In this document: positions 50,904 through 59,223 of the stretch, in pieces
How the letters are laid out: every line of letters begins with the position of its first letter
How positions within the stretch are numbered: the stretch's first letter is position 1
Origin: Pseudomonas sp. GOM7
Lineage (GTDB): Bacteria; Pseudomonadota; Gammaproteobacteria; Pseudomonadales; Pseudomonadaceae
Length of the DNA stretch: 64,000 bases
Reading direction: 5' to 3'
Assembly (NCBI RefSeq): GCF_026723825.1
Contig: NZ_CP113519.1
Span: forward strand, 2,914,001 to 2,978,000
Translations under genes and position numbers: made by a program
Notes under the pieces: model-generated
What the model was told of the DNA's origin: nothing
The model's input: the letters and a program-made list of their open reading frames with translations, nothing else
Database searches by the model: none

Positions 50904-52571
50904 TCAATCGTGCCAGAGCACCACTTCGCCACGCTGCTGCCATTCGCCGAAGCGCTCGCCGTAGATGCCTTCGATCACCGCACGCTTGATCTTCAGCGTC
51001 GGCGTGAGGAAGCCGTTATCCACGCCCCAGACCTCCTTGACCAGCACCAGCCCCTGCAGGCGCTCGTGTTGGTCGAGACGCCCGTTGATCTCCTCGACCA
51101 GCGCACGCAGACTGCTTTCGAGGCCTGCGCGTGCCTCGTTGGCCGACTCCTGGCGACCGATATCCGACAGCACGCAGAGCGCGATGGGCTGCGGCAGGCC
51201 ATCGCCCACCACGCACACCTGTTCGATCCGCGGGTGCTCGCCCAGACGGTTCTCGATGGGCGCTGGCGCCACGTACTTGCCCTTGCTGGTCTTGAAGATC
51301 TCCTTGATCCGCCCGGTCAGACGCAGATTGCCCTCGGCGTCCTGCTCGCCCTTGTCGCCGGTACGCAGGAAACCATCGTCGGTGATGGCTTCAGCGGTCT
51401 TCAGCGGCTCCTTGTAATAACCCTGCATATTGGCCCCACTGCGCACCTGCACCTCGCCGTCCTCGGCGATGCGCACCTCCACGCCCGGGTTGTTCTGACC
51501 AATCCAGCCCTGCTTGAAACGACCGGGCCGGCATACATGGGAGTAACCACAGTTTTCGGTCATGCCGTAGACCTCCTGGATTTCCATACCCAGGCGGCGA
51601 TACCAGTTGAGCAGCGCCTCAGGCACCGGCGCGGCGCCGGACAGCGCGTAGCGCACGGCATCGAGACCCAGGCCGGCCAGCACCTTGCGCCCGACGATGC
51701 GGCCGATGATCGGCAACCTGAGCAGACGCTCGAGCTTGTGCGCCGGCATCTTGGTGTACACGCCCATCTGGAACTTGGTCCAGATCCGCGGCACGCCGAA
51801 CATCACGGTGGGGCGCGCCCGCTTGAGGTCATCGAGGAAGCTGTCCAGGCTCTCGGCGAAGAACACCGTCTGCCCGCCATAGAGCGAGGCCAGTTCGACG
51901 AACATGCGCTCGGCCACATGGCACAGCGGCAGGTAGGAAATCACCCGGTCGTCTTCGTTCACGCCGAACAGGCCGGTGGCATTGCTGGCGGCGAAGCCCA
52001 GATTGGAGAAGCTGTGCATCACCCCCTTGGGCATACCGGTGGTGCCGGAGGTGTAGATGATGGTGGCCAGTTGGCCGGGGGCCGGCTTGGGGTCGTCCTG
52101 GATCGGCGCACTGCACTGCAGGTCGTCCCAGCGGTAATCGAAGCTGCCCAGCGGATGCAGCGGCAGGCTGATGGTCGGCACACCTTCGGGCAGGCCCGGC
52201 GCCATGCTCGGCCAATCATCGAGCTTGCCGATGAAGGCCAGGGCCGCCTCCGAGTGCACCAGCACCTGACGCAGCGAATCCGCGGTGAGGTTGGGATACA
52301 GCGGCACCGAAACATGCCCGGCCATCCAGATCGCCAGGTCAGCGATGATCCAGTGCGCGCAGTTCTTGGAAACGATGGCGATACGGCTACCAGGGGGCAG
52401 TTCGCGGCTACGCAGCCAGTTGGCCGCGCGTCGCGCCTGCTCCCCTACATCCGCCCAGCTCAGCTCGAGCAGTTGACCGCCGGGCAGCGGTTGAACCATG
52501 TAGCGTTTGTTCGGGTGCCTTGCTTCACGCTCATAGAACAGCTCGAGCGGCAAACGGATCGCATCAGCCAC
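50904..52571 (-). CDS. AMP-dependent acyl-CoA synthetase (long-chain type)
   Basis: Activates a carboxylic acid to its CoA ester through an acyl-adenylate. 555 residues. The AMP-binding P-loop is IIYTSGTTGMPKGVMHSF, then LPLCHVAERM, the adenine motif GAAPVPEALL to EVYGMTENCG, DGFLRTGDKG and RIKEIFKTSKGKYVAPAPIE; the catalytic Lys is near the end (LTPTLKIKRAVI). It resembles FAA1-type long-chain ligases and lacks a signal peptide. A perfect 12-bp inverted repeat lies just upstream and is the likely operator. Confidence 0.92.
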   Translation of the reverse strand: MADAIRLPLELFYEREARHPNKRYMVQPLPGGQLLELSWADVGEQARRAANWLRSRELPPGSRIAIVSKNCAHWIIADLAIWMAGHVSVPLYPNLTADSLRQVLVHSEAALAFIGKLDDWPSMAPGLPEGVPTISLPLHPLGSFDYRWDDLQCSAPIQDDPKPAPGQLATIIYTSGTTGMPKGVMHSFSNLGFAASNATGLFGVNEDDRVISYLPLCHVAERMFVELASLYGGQTVFFAESLDSFLDDLKRARPTVMFGVPRIWTKFQMGVYTKMPAHKLERLLRLPIIGRIVGRKVLAGLGLDAVRYALSGAAPVPEALLNWYRRLGMEIQEVYGMTENCGYSHVCRPGRFKQGWIGQNNPGVEVRIAEDGEVQVRSGANMQGYYKEPLKTAEAITDDGFLRTGDKGEQDAEGNLRLTGRIKEIFKTSKGKYVAPAPIENRLGEHPRIEQVCVVGDGLPQPIALCVLSDIGRQESANEARAGLESSLRALVEEINGRLDQHERLQGLVLVKEVWGVDNGFLTPTLKIKRAVIEGIYGERFGEWQQRGEVVLWHD

Positions 52572-52600
52572 AGGGCGTCCTCCTTGTTGTTTTTGTAGGG

Positions 52601-52626
52601 GTCAACCAAGCACTTGCTTGGTTGAC
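52601..52626. promoter_or_regulatory. Perfect palindromic operator upstream of the acyl-CoA ligase
   Basis: Arms GTCAACCAAGCA (52601-52612) and TGCTTGGTTGAC (52615-52626) with CT between, a perfect 12-bp inverted repeat 30-55 bases before the ligase start. The size and symmetry fit a TetR-type repressor dimer site. No regulator gene is adjacent. Confidence 0.65.
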
Positions 52627-52721
52627 TATTCCACGCACATCGAGGAGGCGCAAGTTAAGAAATGTTTCTGCTTCAGGCGGCAGGCGGATCAGCCTGTGCG
52701 AGACCCAGTGCCCCTAAAGGC

Positions 52722-52758
52722 TTTTGCTTGCAGCTTGTGGCTTGCAGCTTGAAGCTGC
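52722..52758. repeat. Short GCTTGCAGCTT tandem motif before the sixA stop
   Basis: GCTTGCAGCTT occurs twice (about 52725-52735 and 52739-52750), followed by GAAGCTGCTC. Such A/T-poor CTTGCAGCTT strings recur between pseudomonad genes. It abuts the sixA stop codon. Too short to classify. Confidence 0.35.
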
Positions 52759-53217
52759 TCAATACGGATGAATCAGCGCCAACAGCTCCATCAGCCCGGC
52801 TGCCGGGATATCACCTTCCAGTTCCGCCAGGCTGGCCGTACGCATGGGCAGCGGCTCCTGACAGTGGCCGTGCACCAGCAACCCACCCAGAGCACCGATC
52901 AGCGGCTGGTGACTGACCAGCAACACCTCGACACCCTCTCGTCCATCGAGGTGTTTCAGGACATCCCGCGGGTCATTGTCCGGTGTCAGCCAGGGCACGG
53001 TATCTATCTGGCCGGCGAAGGCCAGCTCGCTGCGCACCAGCTCCGCCGTCTGCTGCGCACGCACGTAGGGGCTGGCGATGATGGCGCTCAGCGGCCGACC
53101 GGCCAGTTGCGCGGCAGCCTGCCGCACTTCCTTGCGACCGTGGGCGGTGAGCTCGCGGGCGGCGTCGCTGGCCGCCTGCGGCTCGGCCTCACCATGGCGC
53201 AGCAGCCACAGCCTCAC
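52759..53217 (-). CDS. sixA: Phosphohistidine phosphatase SixA
   Basis: 152-residue histidine phosphatase that removes phosphate from phosphohistidine (HPt) domains. Catalytic His8 is in LLRHGEAEPQ, second His in LVSHQPLIGALG; the small size is typical. It overlaps the DUF4389 gene, in the operon gpsA-DUF4389-sixA. A hybrid histidine kinase lies just beyond gpsA, a plausible but unproven target. Confidence 0.9.
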   Translation of the reverse strand: MRLWLLRHGEAEPQAASDAARELTAHGRKEVRQAAAQLAGRPLSAIIASPYVRAQQTAELVRSELAFAGQIDTVPWLTPDNDPRDVLKHLDGREGVEVLLVSHQPLIGALGGLLVHGHCQEPLPMRTASLAELEGDIPAAGLMELLALIHPY

Positions 53218-53561
53218 AGCTTGGGCTCCTCGTCACGCACCGGGTGCGGCGCTGGCGGGATGCTGTGCGCCACCTCGCCTTCCGGAGCGCGCGGCGTCGG
53301 CCAGTCGGCGAAAGGCCAGGGTTTTTCATCGGTATTGAAGGTGCCGAAGCGGCCGATCTGCGCCAGGTACTGGCTGAGGCTGTCGCCAAACCCGAGCAGG
53401 CTGGCGTTCGGTGCGCCGTAGAACAGGCGATAACCCAGTTGCAGCAGCACCACGGCCCCCAGCAGCAGCTCCGCCAGTTGCCAGACGATGACGAAAATCA
53501 CCATCCAGAGGATGCGCAGCAGTATCGATTCGCGCGCCAGTTCCCGTTGTTCGTCGCTCAT
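53214..53561 (-). CDS. DUF4389 domain-containing membrane protein
   Basis: 115 residues from ATG 53561, with one strong membrane segment (ILWMVIFVIVWQLAELLLGA) and a second weaker one, then a soluble proline-rich tail. Function unknown. It overlaps sixA at its 3' end and follows gpsA closely, so all three are co-transcribed. An in-frame start at 53606 would overlap gpsA further and is not preferred. Confidence 0.85.
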   Translation of the reverse strand: MSDEQRELARESILLRILWMVIFVIVWQLAELLLGAVVLLQLGYRLFYGAPNASLLGFGDSLSQYLAQIGRFGTFNTDEKPWPFADWPTPRAPEGEVAHSIPPAPHPVRDEEPKL

Positions 53562-53574
53562 GCTCTGCTCTCCT

Positions 53575-54597
53575 TCAGAAACCTGCGGTGGGGATGAAAT
53601 CGACATCGGTTTTCGGTTCGCCGGTCATCAGCAGCTCGATCACCTGGGCCAGGGTGCGCCCCTCGAACAGTACGGCATGCAGCCCGGCGACCAGGGGCAT
53701 ATAGACGTCCAGCTCCTCGGCCCGAGCCTTGAGTACGCGCAGGGTGTTGACCCCTTCGGCCACCTCGCCCAGGCGCTCCACCGCCTCCTCCAGGCTCAGC
53801 CCCTCGCCCAGGGCGAAGCCGACCTGATAGTTGCGGCTTTTCGGTGACGAACAGGTAACGATCAGGTCGCCCACCCCGGCCAGACCAAGGAAGGTCATGG
53901 GGTTGGCGCCGAGCTTGACCGCGAAACGGGTCATCTCCGCCAGGGCACGGGTGATCAGCATGCTCTTGGTGTTCTCGCCCATGCCCAGGGCGGCAGCCAT
54001 GCCGGACATGATGGCGTAGACGTTCTTCAGCGCGCCGCCGAGTTCGACGCCGAAACGGTCGGCACTGGCGTAAACGCGGAAGGTTCGACCGTGCAGGGCC
54101 TCCTGCACACGCAGGCAAAGCGCCTCGTCCTCGCTGGCGATGACCGTCGCGGTCAAGGCGTGATCGGCCACTTCCTTGGCCAGGTTCGGCCCGGACAGCA
54201 CACCGATGCGCGCCGCCGGGGCGATTTCCTCGAGAATCTGGCTCATCAGCTTGAAGCTCTTGGCCTCGATGCCCTTGGTGGTACTGATCAGCATCTTGCC
54301 AGCCAGGAGCCCGGCCACTGGCTGCAGGGCCTCGCGCAGCGCGCTGGAAGGCAAGGCCACCAGCACCAGTTCGGCCTGCTCCAGGGCCATCTGCATGTCG
54401 CTGGTCGGCTCGATGCCGGGATGCAGCTTGACCCCCTTGAGGTAGCGTGGATTCTCGCCATTGCGGCGCATCTGCTCAGCCTGCTCGGGGTCGCGCATCC
54501 ACTGCAGGACACGCTGACCGTTTTCCGCCAACAGGTTGGCCAGAGCAGTACCGAAGCTGCCGCCACCGAGCACGGCAATGGGAAGGGACTCAGTCAT
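53575..54597 (-). CDS. gpsA: Glycerol-3-phosphate dehydrogenase [NAD(P)+]
   Basis: Makes sn-glycerol-3-phosphate from dihydroxyacetone phosphate for phospholipid synthesis. 340 residues: Rossmann motif [37 protein letters not shown] with the catalytic-region Lys, and [28 protein letters not shown] at 54597. First gene of gpsA-DUF4389-sixA; divergent from the hybrid kinase gene. Confidence 0.96.
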   Translation of the reverse strand: MTESLPIAVLGGGSFGTALANLLAENGQRVLQWMRDPEQAEQMRRNGENPRYLKGVKLHPGIEPTSDMQMALEQAELVLVALPSSALREALQPVAGLLAGKMLISTTKGIEAKSFKLMSQILEEIAPAARIGVLSGPNLAKEVADHALTATVIASEDEALCLRVQEALHGRTFRVYASADRFGVELGGALKNVYAIMSGMAAALGMGENTKSMLITRALAEMTRFAVKLGANPMTFLGLAGVGDLIVTCSSPKSRNYQVGFALGEGLSLEEAVERLGEVAEGVNTLRVLKARAEELDVYMPLVAGLHAVLFEGRTLAQVIELLMTGEPKTDVDFIPTAGF

Positions 54598-54873
54598 AAA
54601 TCATCCGATTGAAGCCATCTAGGCTGGCGTTTTACAGGCATTATACGGAGCCGAGAGCCATCGGCCAGGGGCAAAAATGCCCAGGCCGGCCAGCCGACGA
54701 GGCGCAAGACTGTCGAGGCCGGAGCTTGAACCGGTTCTCAGACGCATTCGGCAAATGCAGGGCACCACTGGCAAAGACCTGCAGGTCGGTTACCATGCAC
54801 GTTTGACGTTCATCGCCAAGGACGGAATCGTGCCTGCCGGTACTGCCCTGCTCCCCACCCAGAGTCTTCAGCC

Positions 54874-56754
54874 ATGAGCCAACGCCGTGGTTGGAACATC
54901 CATACCCGGACCCAATTGATCAGCGTCGGTCCGGCCCTGTTGCTGACGTTGCTATTGACGGGTTTTCTCACTTTCACCCGGCTGCAGGATCTGCGTCAGG
55001 AACTCAACCACACCGGCCAGTTGATCGCCAATCAGCTCGCCCCTGCCACCGAGCAGGTGTTTCTCAGCGGCAATCTCGACGCCCTCGACCGCCTGCTGAG
55101 GGCCACGCTGGATACCCCGGACGTACGCTTCGCCGAGGTACGCGATCGCGACGACAATATCCTGGTCTACGTCGAGCGGCCCAAGCCGCATGGCCAGGGC
55201 ACGGCGCACGTGGAGGTGTTCCAGGCCGCCATTCGCCTGCAGCGCCCGGCCGCCAACGTGCTCGGCACGCCAACCAGCCACAATGGCTATCTGGGCCGCG
55301 TGGTGGTGGCCATGTCCAACGACACCTTCAACGCCCGGCAGCAGGAGATCCTGCTCAAGGCCGCCGTGCTGTCGCTGCTCGCCCTGCTTCTTACCTTTCT
55401 CCTTGCCCGCCGCCTCGCCAGGCGTCTGGCGCAGCCGATCAGCGCCATGGGCCAGGCGCTGGAGCGTATCCAGGGCGGCGACTATAGCCAGCCCCTGCGC
55501 GAGGTGGGCAACGACGAGCTGACCGACCTCGCGCGGCATATCAACAACCTGGCCAGCACTCTGGATCGCAGCGGCCGTGAGCAACGCCTGGCCATCGAAG
55601 CGCTGGTGCAGGCGCGCGAGGAGTCGGAGCAGGCCAACCGCGCCAAATCCGATTTCCTGGCCATGATGAGCCATGAGCTGCGCACCCCGATGAATGGCGT
55701 GCTGGGCATGCTGCAACTGCTGGAGACCACCGAGCTCAACGACGAACAGGCCGAATACGCCGCCCTGGCTGCCGAATCCACCGAACACCTGCTCAAGGTG
55801 ATCAACGACATACTCGATTTCTCGCGCATCGAACGCGGCGCCCTGGAGCTGGAGAGCATTCCCTTCAATCTGCCGGAACTGCTCGAAGGGTCAGTACAGG
55901 TGTTCCAACACAGTGCCCAACAACGCGGCCTGGAGCTTTCCCTGGAAATCCAGCCGGGCCTGGAACACCTGGAAATCAGCGGCGACCCCACGCGCATCCG
56001 GCAGATCCTGGTCAATCTGATCGGCAACGCGCTGAAGTTCACCGAAGAAGGCAGCATCGCCCTGCACGCCCAGTGGCAGATACTGGACGAGCAGGTGCTC
56101 TGGTTCACCTGCTCGGTACGCGACTCCGGCATCGGCATCGACAGCGAGCACCTCGGGCGCATGTTCGATGCCTTCGCCCAGGCGGACAACTCGATTTCCC
56201 GCCGCTATGGTGGCACGGGCCTGGGCCTGCCCATCGCGCGCACGCTGGCCGAACGCATGGGCGGCACCCTGAACGTGGAGAGTCAGGTAGGCAGCGGCTC
56301 GGTGTTCACCCTGGAGATTCCCCTGCCCTTCCGTCCAGCACAGGAACATCCGGCTGACATCGAGGGTCAACCTCTGGGTACAGGTGATGGCCAGCAGGTT
56401 CTGCTGGTGGAAGACAACCCGGTCAACCAGACCGTGATCGAAGCCATGCTGCGTAGTCTAGGCTACCGAGTCAGCCTGGCAGCCGATGGTCAGCAGGCCG
56501 TGCAACGCTTTGCAGAGCAGCCTTACGCGGCGATTCTCATGGATTGCCGCCTGCCGCTGATGGACGGCTACGAAGCCACCCGGCAGATTCGCCAGCAGGC
56601 ACAAGGGCATGCGGTGCCGATCATTGCCCTGACCGCCAACGCGTTGCAGGGCGACCGCGAAACCTGCCTGGCCGCGGGCATGAACGATTACCTGGCCAAA
56701 CCCTTCAAACGGGCGGATCTGCAGCGCATTCTGCAACGTTGGCTGCACCCTTGA
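54874..56754 (+). CDS. Hybrid sensor histidine kinase (PA1611-like)
   Basis: 626 residues: two membrane helices (about 18-38 and 165-185) around a periplasmic sensor, HAMP, HisKA with His267 (MMSHELRTPMNGVLGM), HATPase_c (NLIGNALKFT, DSGIGID, YGGTGLGL), then a C-terminal receiver with Asp557 (AILMDCRLPLMDGYEA) and conserved Lys in NDYLAKPFK. No HPt domain, so it needs an external one. In P. aeruginosa the equivalent gene next to fabA, PA1611, interacts with RetS and passes phosphate to HptB; assignment here rests on remembered synteny and domain order. Confidence 0.93.
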   Translation: MSQRRGWNIHTRTQLISVGPALLLTLLLTGFLTFTRLQDLRQELNHTGQLIANQLAPATEQVFLSGNLDALDRLLRATLDTPDVRFAEVRDRDDNILVYVERPKPHGQGTAHVEVFQAAIRLQRPAANVLGTPTSHNGYLGRVVVAMSNDTFNARQQEILLKAAVLSLLALLLTFLLARRLARRLAQPISAMGQALERIQGGDYSQPLREVGNDELTDLARHINNLASTLDRSGREQRLAIEALVQAREESEQANRAKSDFLAMMSHELRTPMNGVLGMLQLLETTELNDEQAEYAALAAESTEHLLKVINDILDFSRIERGALELESIPFNLPELLEGSVQVFQHSAQQRGLELSLEIQPGLEHLEISGDPTRIRQILVNLIGNALKFTEEGSIALHAQWQILDEQVLWFTCSVRDSGIGIDSEHLGRMFDAFAQADNSISRRYGGTGLGLPIARTLAERMGGTLNVESQVGSGSVFTLEIPLPFRPAQEHPADIEGQPLGTGDGQQVLLVEDNPVNQTVIEAMLRSLGYRVSLAADGQQAVQRFAEQPYAAILMDCRLPLMDGYEATRQIRQQAQGHAVPIIALTANALQGDRETCLAAGMNDYLAKPFKRADLQRILQRWLHP

Positions 56755-56831
56755 GAGGGCAGGAACGGGCAAGACACAACGTACGCCGTTACATGCCGTG
56801 ATGGCAGCCCTGTGACAAGCGCAGGCGAGCG

Positions 56832-56847
56832 GAGTACAACTGTACTC
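56832..56847. promoter_or_regulatory. FabR/DesT-like palindrome upstream of fabA
   Basis: Perfect inverted repeat GAGTACA-AC-TGTACTC, 126 bases before fabA. The GTACA-N2-TGTAC core matches the FabR-type operator of enterobacteria; P. aeruginosa DesT is a related regulator of unsaturated fatty acid genes. No fabR-like gene is in the window. Confidence 0.55.
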
Positions 56848-56972
56848 ATCGCACTGTGACTTTCACCACAACGCAACAGTCTATGACTAGGCTGCCGGCA
56901 TACACCCAGCGTTGGTGCCGGCCAGGACGATTCGCCCAGCCTTAGATGCATGGGGACAATTGAGGAGCTCGC

Positions 56973-57488
56973 ATGACAAAACCAAACGCCTACTCTCGGG
57001 AAGATCTGCTCGCCTGCGGCCGCGGCGAACTGTTCGGCCCGGGGAACGCGCAACTGCCCGCCCCGAACATGCTGATGATCGATCGCATCGTTCATATCAG
57101 TGAAACCGGCGGCAAGTATGGCAAGGGCGAAATCGTCGCGGAGCTCGACATCAACCCGGACCTGTGGTTCTTCGCCTGCCACTTCGAGGGCGACCCGGTG
57201 ATGCCAGGCTGCCTGGGCCTCGACGCCATGTGGCAACTGGTCGGCTTCTATCTCGGCTGGCAGGGCAACCCCGGCCGTGGCCGCGCGCTGGGCAGCGGCG
57301 AAGTCAAATTCTTCGGTCAGGTACTACCGACCGCCAAGAAAGTCACCTACAACATTCATATCAAGCGCACCATCAACCGCTCGCTGATTCTCGGCATCGC
57401 CGATGGCAACGTCAGCGTCGACGGCCGTGAAATCTACAGCGCTGAAGGCCTGCGTGTCGGCCTCTTCACCTCCACCGACAGTTTCTGA
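56973..57488 (+). CDS. fabA: 3-hydroxydecanoyl-ACP dehydratase/isomerase
   Basis: Dehydrates 3-hydroxydecanoyl-ACP and isomerises the product to cis-3-decenoyl-ACP, the branch point to unsaturated fatty acids. 171 residues, with catalytic His70 ([14 protein letters not shown]) and Asp84 ([12 protein letters not shown]) at the same positions as E. coli FabA. GAGGAG is 10 bases before the ATG. Followed 11 bases later by fabB, as in other gammaproteobacteria with this pathway. Confidence 0.97.
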   Translation: MTKPNAYSREDLLACGRGELFGPGNAQLPAPNMLMIDRIVHISETGGKYGKGEIVAELDINPDLWFFACHFEGDPVMPGCLGLDAMWQLVGFYLGWQGNPGRGRALGSGEVKFFGQVLPTAKKVTYNIHIKRTINRSLILGIADGNVSVDGREIYSAEGLRVGLFTSTDSF

Positions 57489-57499
57489 AGGACTTGCAT

Positions 57500-58720
57500 A
57501 TGCGTCGTGTCGTGATTACCGGTCTGGGCATCGTTTCCTGCCTGGGTACTGACAAAGAAACCGTTGCCAGCAGCCTGCGCGAAGGCAAATCGGGTATCCG
57601 CTTCAACCCGTCCTACGCGGAAATGGGCCTGCGCAGCCATGTTTCCGGCTCCGTTAACCTGAACCTGGAAGAGCTGATCGACCGCAAGATCATGCGTTTC
57701 ATGGGCGACGCGGCCGCCTTCGCCTACCTGTCCATGGAGCAGGCGATCAAGGACGCCGGCCTGACTCCGGAGCAGGTTTCCAACCCGCGTACCGGTCTGA
57801 TCGCAGGCTCCGGCGGCGCTTCCACCTTCAACCAGATGGAAGCCCTGGACATCCTGCGCGAGAAAGGCGTCAAGCGCATCGGCCCATACCGCGTCACCCG
57901 TACCATGGGCAGCACCGTTTCCGCCTGCCTGGCCACGCCCTTCCAGATCAAGGGCGTGAATTTCTCCATTTCTTCGGCCTGTGCCACCAGCGCGCATTGC
58001 ATCGGCCAGGCCATGGAACAGATCCAACTGGGCAAGCAGGACGTGGTCTTCGCCGGCGGCGGAGAAGAGGAACACTGGAGCCAGAGCTGCCTGTTCGACG
58101 CCATGGGCGCCCTCTCCACCCAGTACAACGAGACACCGGAAAAGGCCTCGCGTGCCTACGACGCCAAGCGTGACGGTTTCGTCATCGCTGGCGGTGGCGG
58201 CATGGTGGTGGTCGAGGAACTGGAACACGCCCTGGCCCGTGGCGCCAAGATCTACGCCGAGATCGTCGGCTACGGCGCCACCAGCGACGGCTACGACATG
58301 GTCGCCCCGAGCGGTGAAGGCGCGGTGCGCTGCATGCAGCAGGCGCTGGCCACCGTCGACACCCCGATCGACTACCTCAACACCCACGGCACCTCGACGC
58401 CGGTGGGCGACGTGGCGGAAATCCGCGGCGTGCGCGAAGTGTTCGCGGACAAGGCGCCGAAGATCAGCTCCACCAAGAGCCTCTCCGGCCACAGCCTGGG
58501 CGCTGCCGGCGTGCAGGAAGCCATTTACTGCATGCTGATGATGGAAAACAACTTCATCGCCGGCTCGGTCAACATCGACGAACTCGACCCGGAAGTGGCC
58601 GATATGCCGATCGTGCGCAAGACCGAAGAAAACGCCAAGATCGACACCGTGATGAGCAACAGCTTCGGTTTCGGCGGCACCAACGCCACCCTGGTGCTCA
58701 AGCGCTGGGCTGGCAAGTAA
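57500..58720 (+). CDS. fabB: 3-oxoacyl-ACP synthase I
   Basis: Condenses acyl-ACP with malonyl-ACP and is needed to elongate the cis-3-decenoyl-ACP made by FabA. 406 residues: nucleophile Cys161 ([15 protein letters not shown]), His296 ([11 protein letters not shown]) and a second His near 331 ([11 protein letters not shown]). ATG at 57500 with AAGGA seven bases upstream; a TTG at 57494 is possible but weaker. A strong terminator follows. Confidence 0.97.
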   Translation: MRRVVITGLGIVSCLGTDKETVASSLREGKSGIRFNPSYAEMGLRSHVSGSVNLNLEELIDRKIMRFMGDAAAFAYLSMEQAIKDAGLTPEQVSNPRTGLIAGSGGASTFNQMEALDILREKGVKRIGPYRVTRTMGSTVSACLATPFQIKGVNFSISSACATSAHCIGQAMEQIQLGKQDVVFAGGGEEEHWSQSCLFDAMGALSTQYNETPEKASRAYDAKRDGFVIAGGGGMVVVEELEHALARGAKIYAEIVGYGATSDGYDMVAPSGEGAVRCMQQALATVDTPIDYLNTHGTSTPVGDVAEIRGVREVFADKAPKISSTKSLSGHSLGAAGVQEAIYCMLMMENNFIAGSVNIDELDPEVADMPIVRKTEENAKIDTVMSNSFGFGGTNATLVLKRWAGK

Positions 58721-58740
58721 CGGCTATAGCTGTGAAGAGA

Positions 58741-58766
58741 AACGGCGCCTGCGGGCGCCGTTTTCA
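58741..58766 (+). terminator. Terminator after fabB
   Basis: 9-bp stem AACGGCGCC (58741-58749) / GGCGCCGTT (58754-58762) with loop TGCG, then TTCATTT. It closes the fabA-fabB operon. Confidence 0.85.
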
Positions 58767-58787
58767 TTTAAGGGTTATTGCATTTTA

Positions 58788-59125
58788 GGGGGAATGCTGG
58801 TTGACACTGGACTGGCAAGTTTGTGTATTGGTTTCGGTCGTTTTCGGTGTTCAAGCTGCTTATCGGCGTTCTGCTGATGTTTTTTGGTTTCGCCCTCCCG
58901 GGCGAGTCACTTTTGTAGGGCAAAAGTAACCAAAACCCTCCGCCCGATCATCCGGCCCTGACTGCGCCAGGGTTCGCTCACTCCACCGTCGCTCCAGAGG
59001 CCCGCCGCGGTGGGCCATCCCTGGCCCATCGTGGCTCTCGCGGCATCCATGCCGCTCAACCTATTCCACGACGATTCCGTTCGCCCTCCTGGGCGGGCTC
59101 TGCACGCGCCTGAACCTGCAGTAAC
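58788..59125 (-). repeat. Long structured intergenic repeat, copy R7 (subfamily A)
   Basis: The head (ACTGGACTGGCAAGTTTGTG) lies near 58806-58825 and the tail (GCACGCGCCTGAAC) near 59102-59115. Hairpins: TCGCCC/GGGCGA and CTTTTG/CAAAAG near 58893-58926, CCCTGGC/GTCAGGG-type (one wobble) near 58955-58971, GCCGCG-type around GGGCCA/TGGCCC, and GCGGCAT/ATGCCGC (59040-59055). It lies between the fabB and chemoreceptor terminators. Confidence 0.78.
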
Positions 59126-59176
59126 CCCCTGATCCAACGGCGTACTTAGCGAGTACGCCCTACGCGCTGCTGTATA

Positions 59177-59204
59177 GAAAACGGCGCCTACGGGCGCCGT
59201 TTTC
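59177..59204 (-). terminator. Terminator after the chemoreceptor gene
   Basis: 12-bp stem GAAAACGGCGCC (59177-59188) / GGCGCCGTTTTC (59193-59204). The core is the same as in the fabB terminator. Placed after the stop of the - strand chemoreceptor at 59224. Confidence 0.8.
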
Positions 59205-59223
59205 GTTTGTCGCATCCGAGCTG

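Noticed and set aside
54677..54877. 66-codon frame before the hybrid kinase, overlapping its start by ATGA
   Set aside because: No convincing ribosome-binding site, composition unlike neighbouring proteins, and the segment is more likely the kinase promoter and leader.
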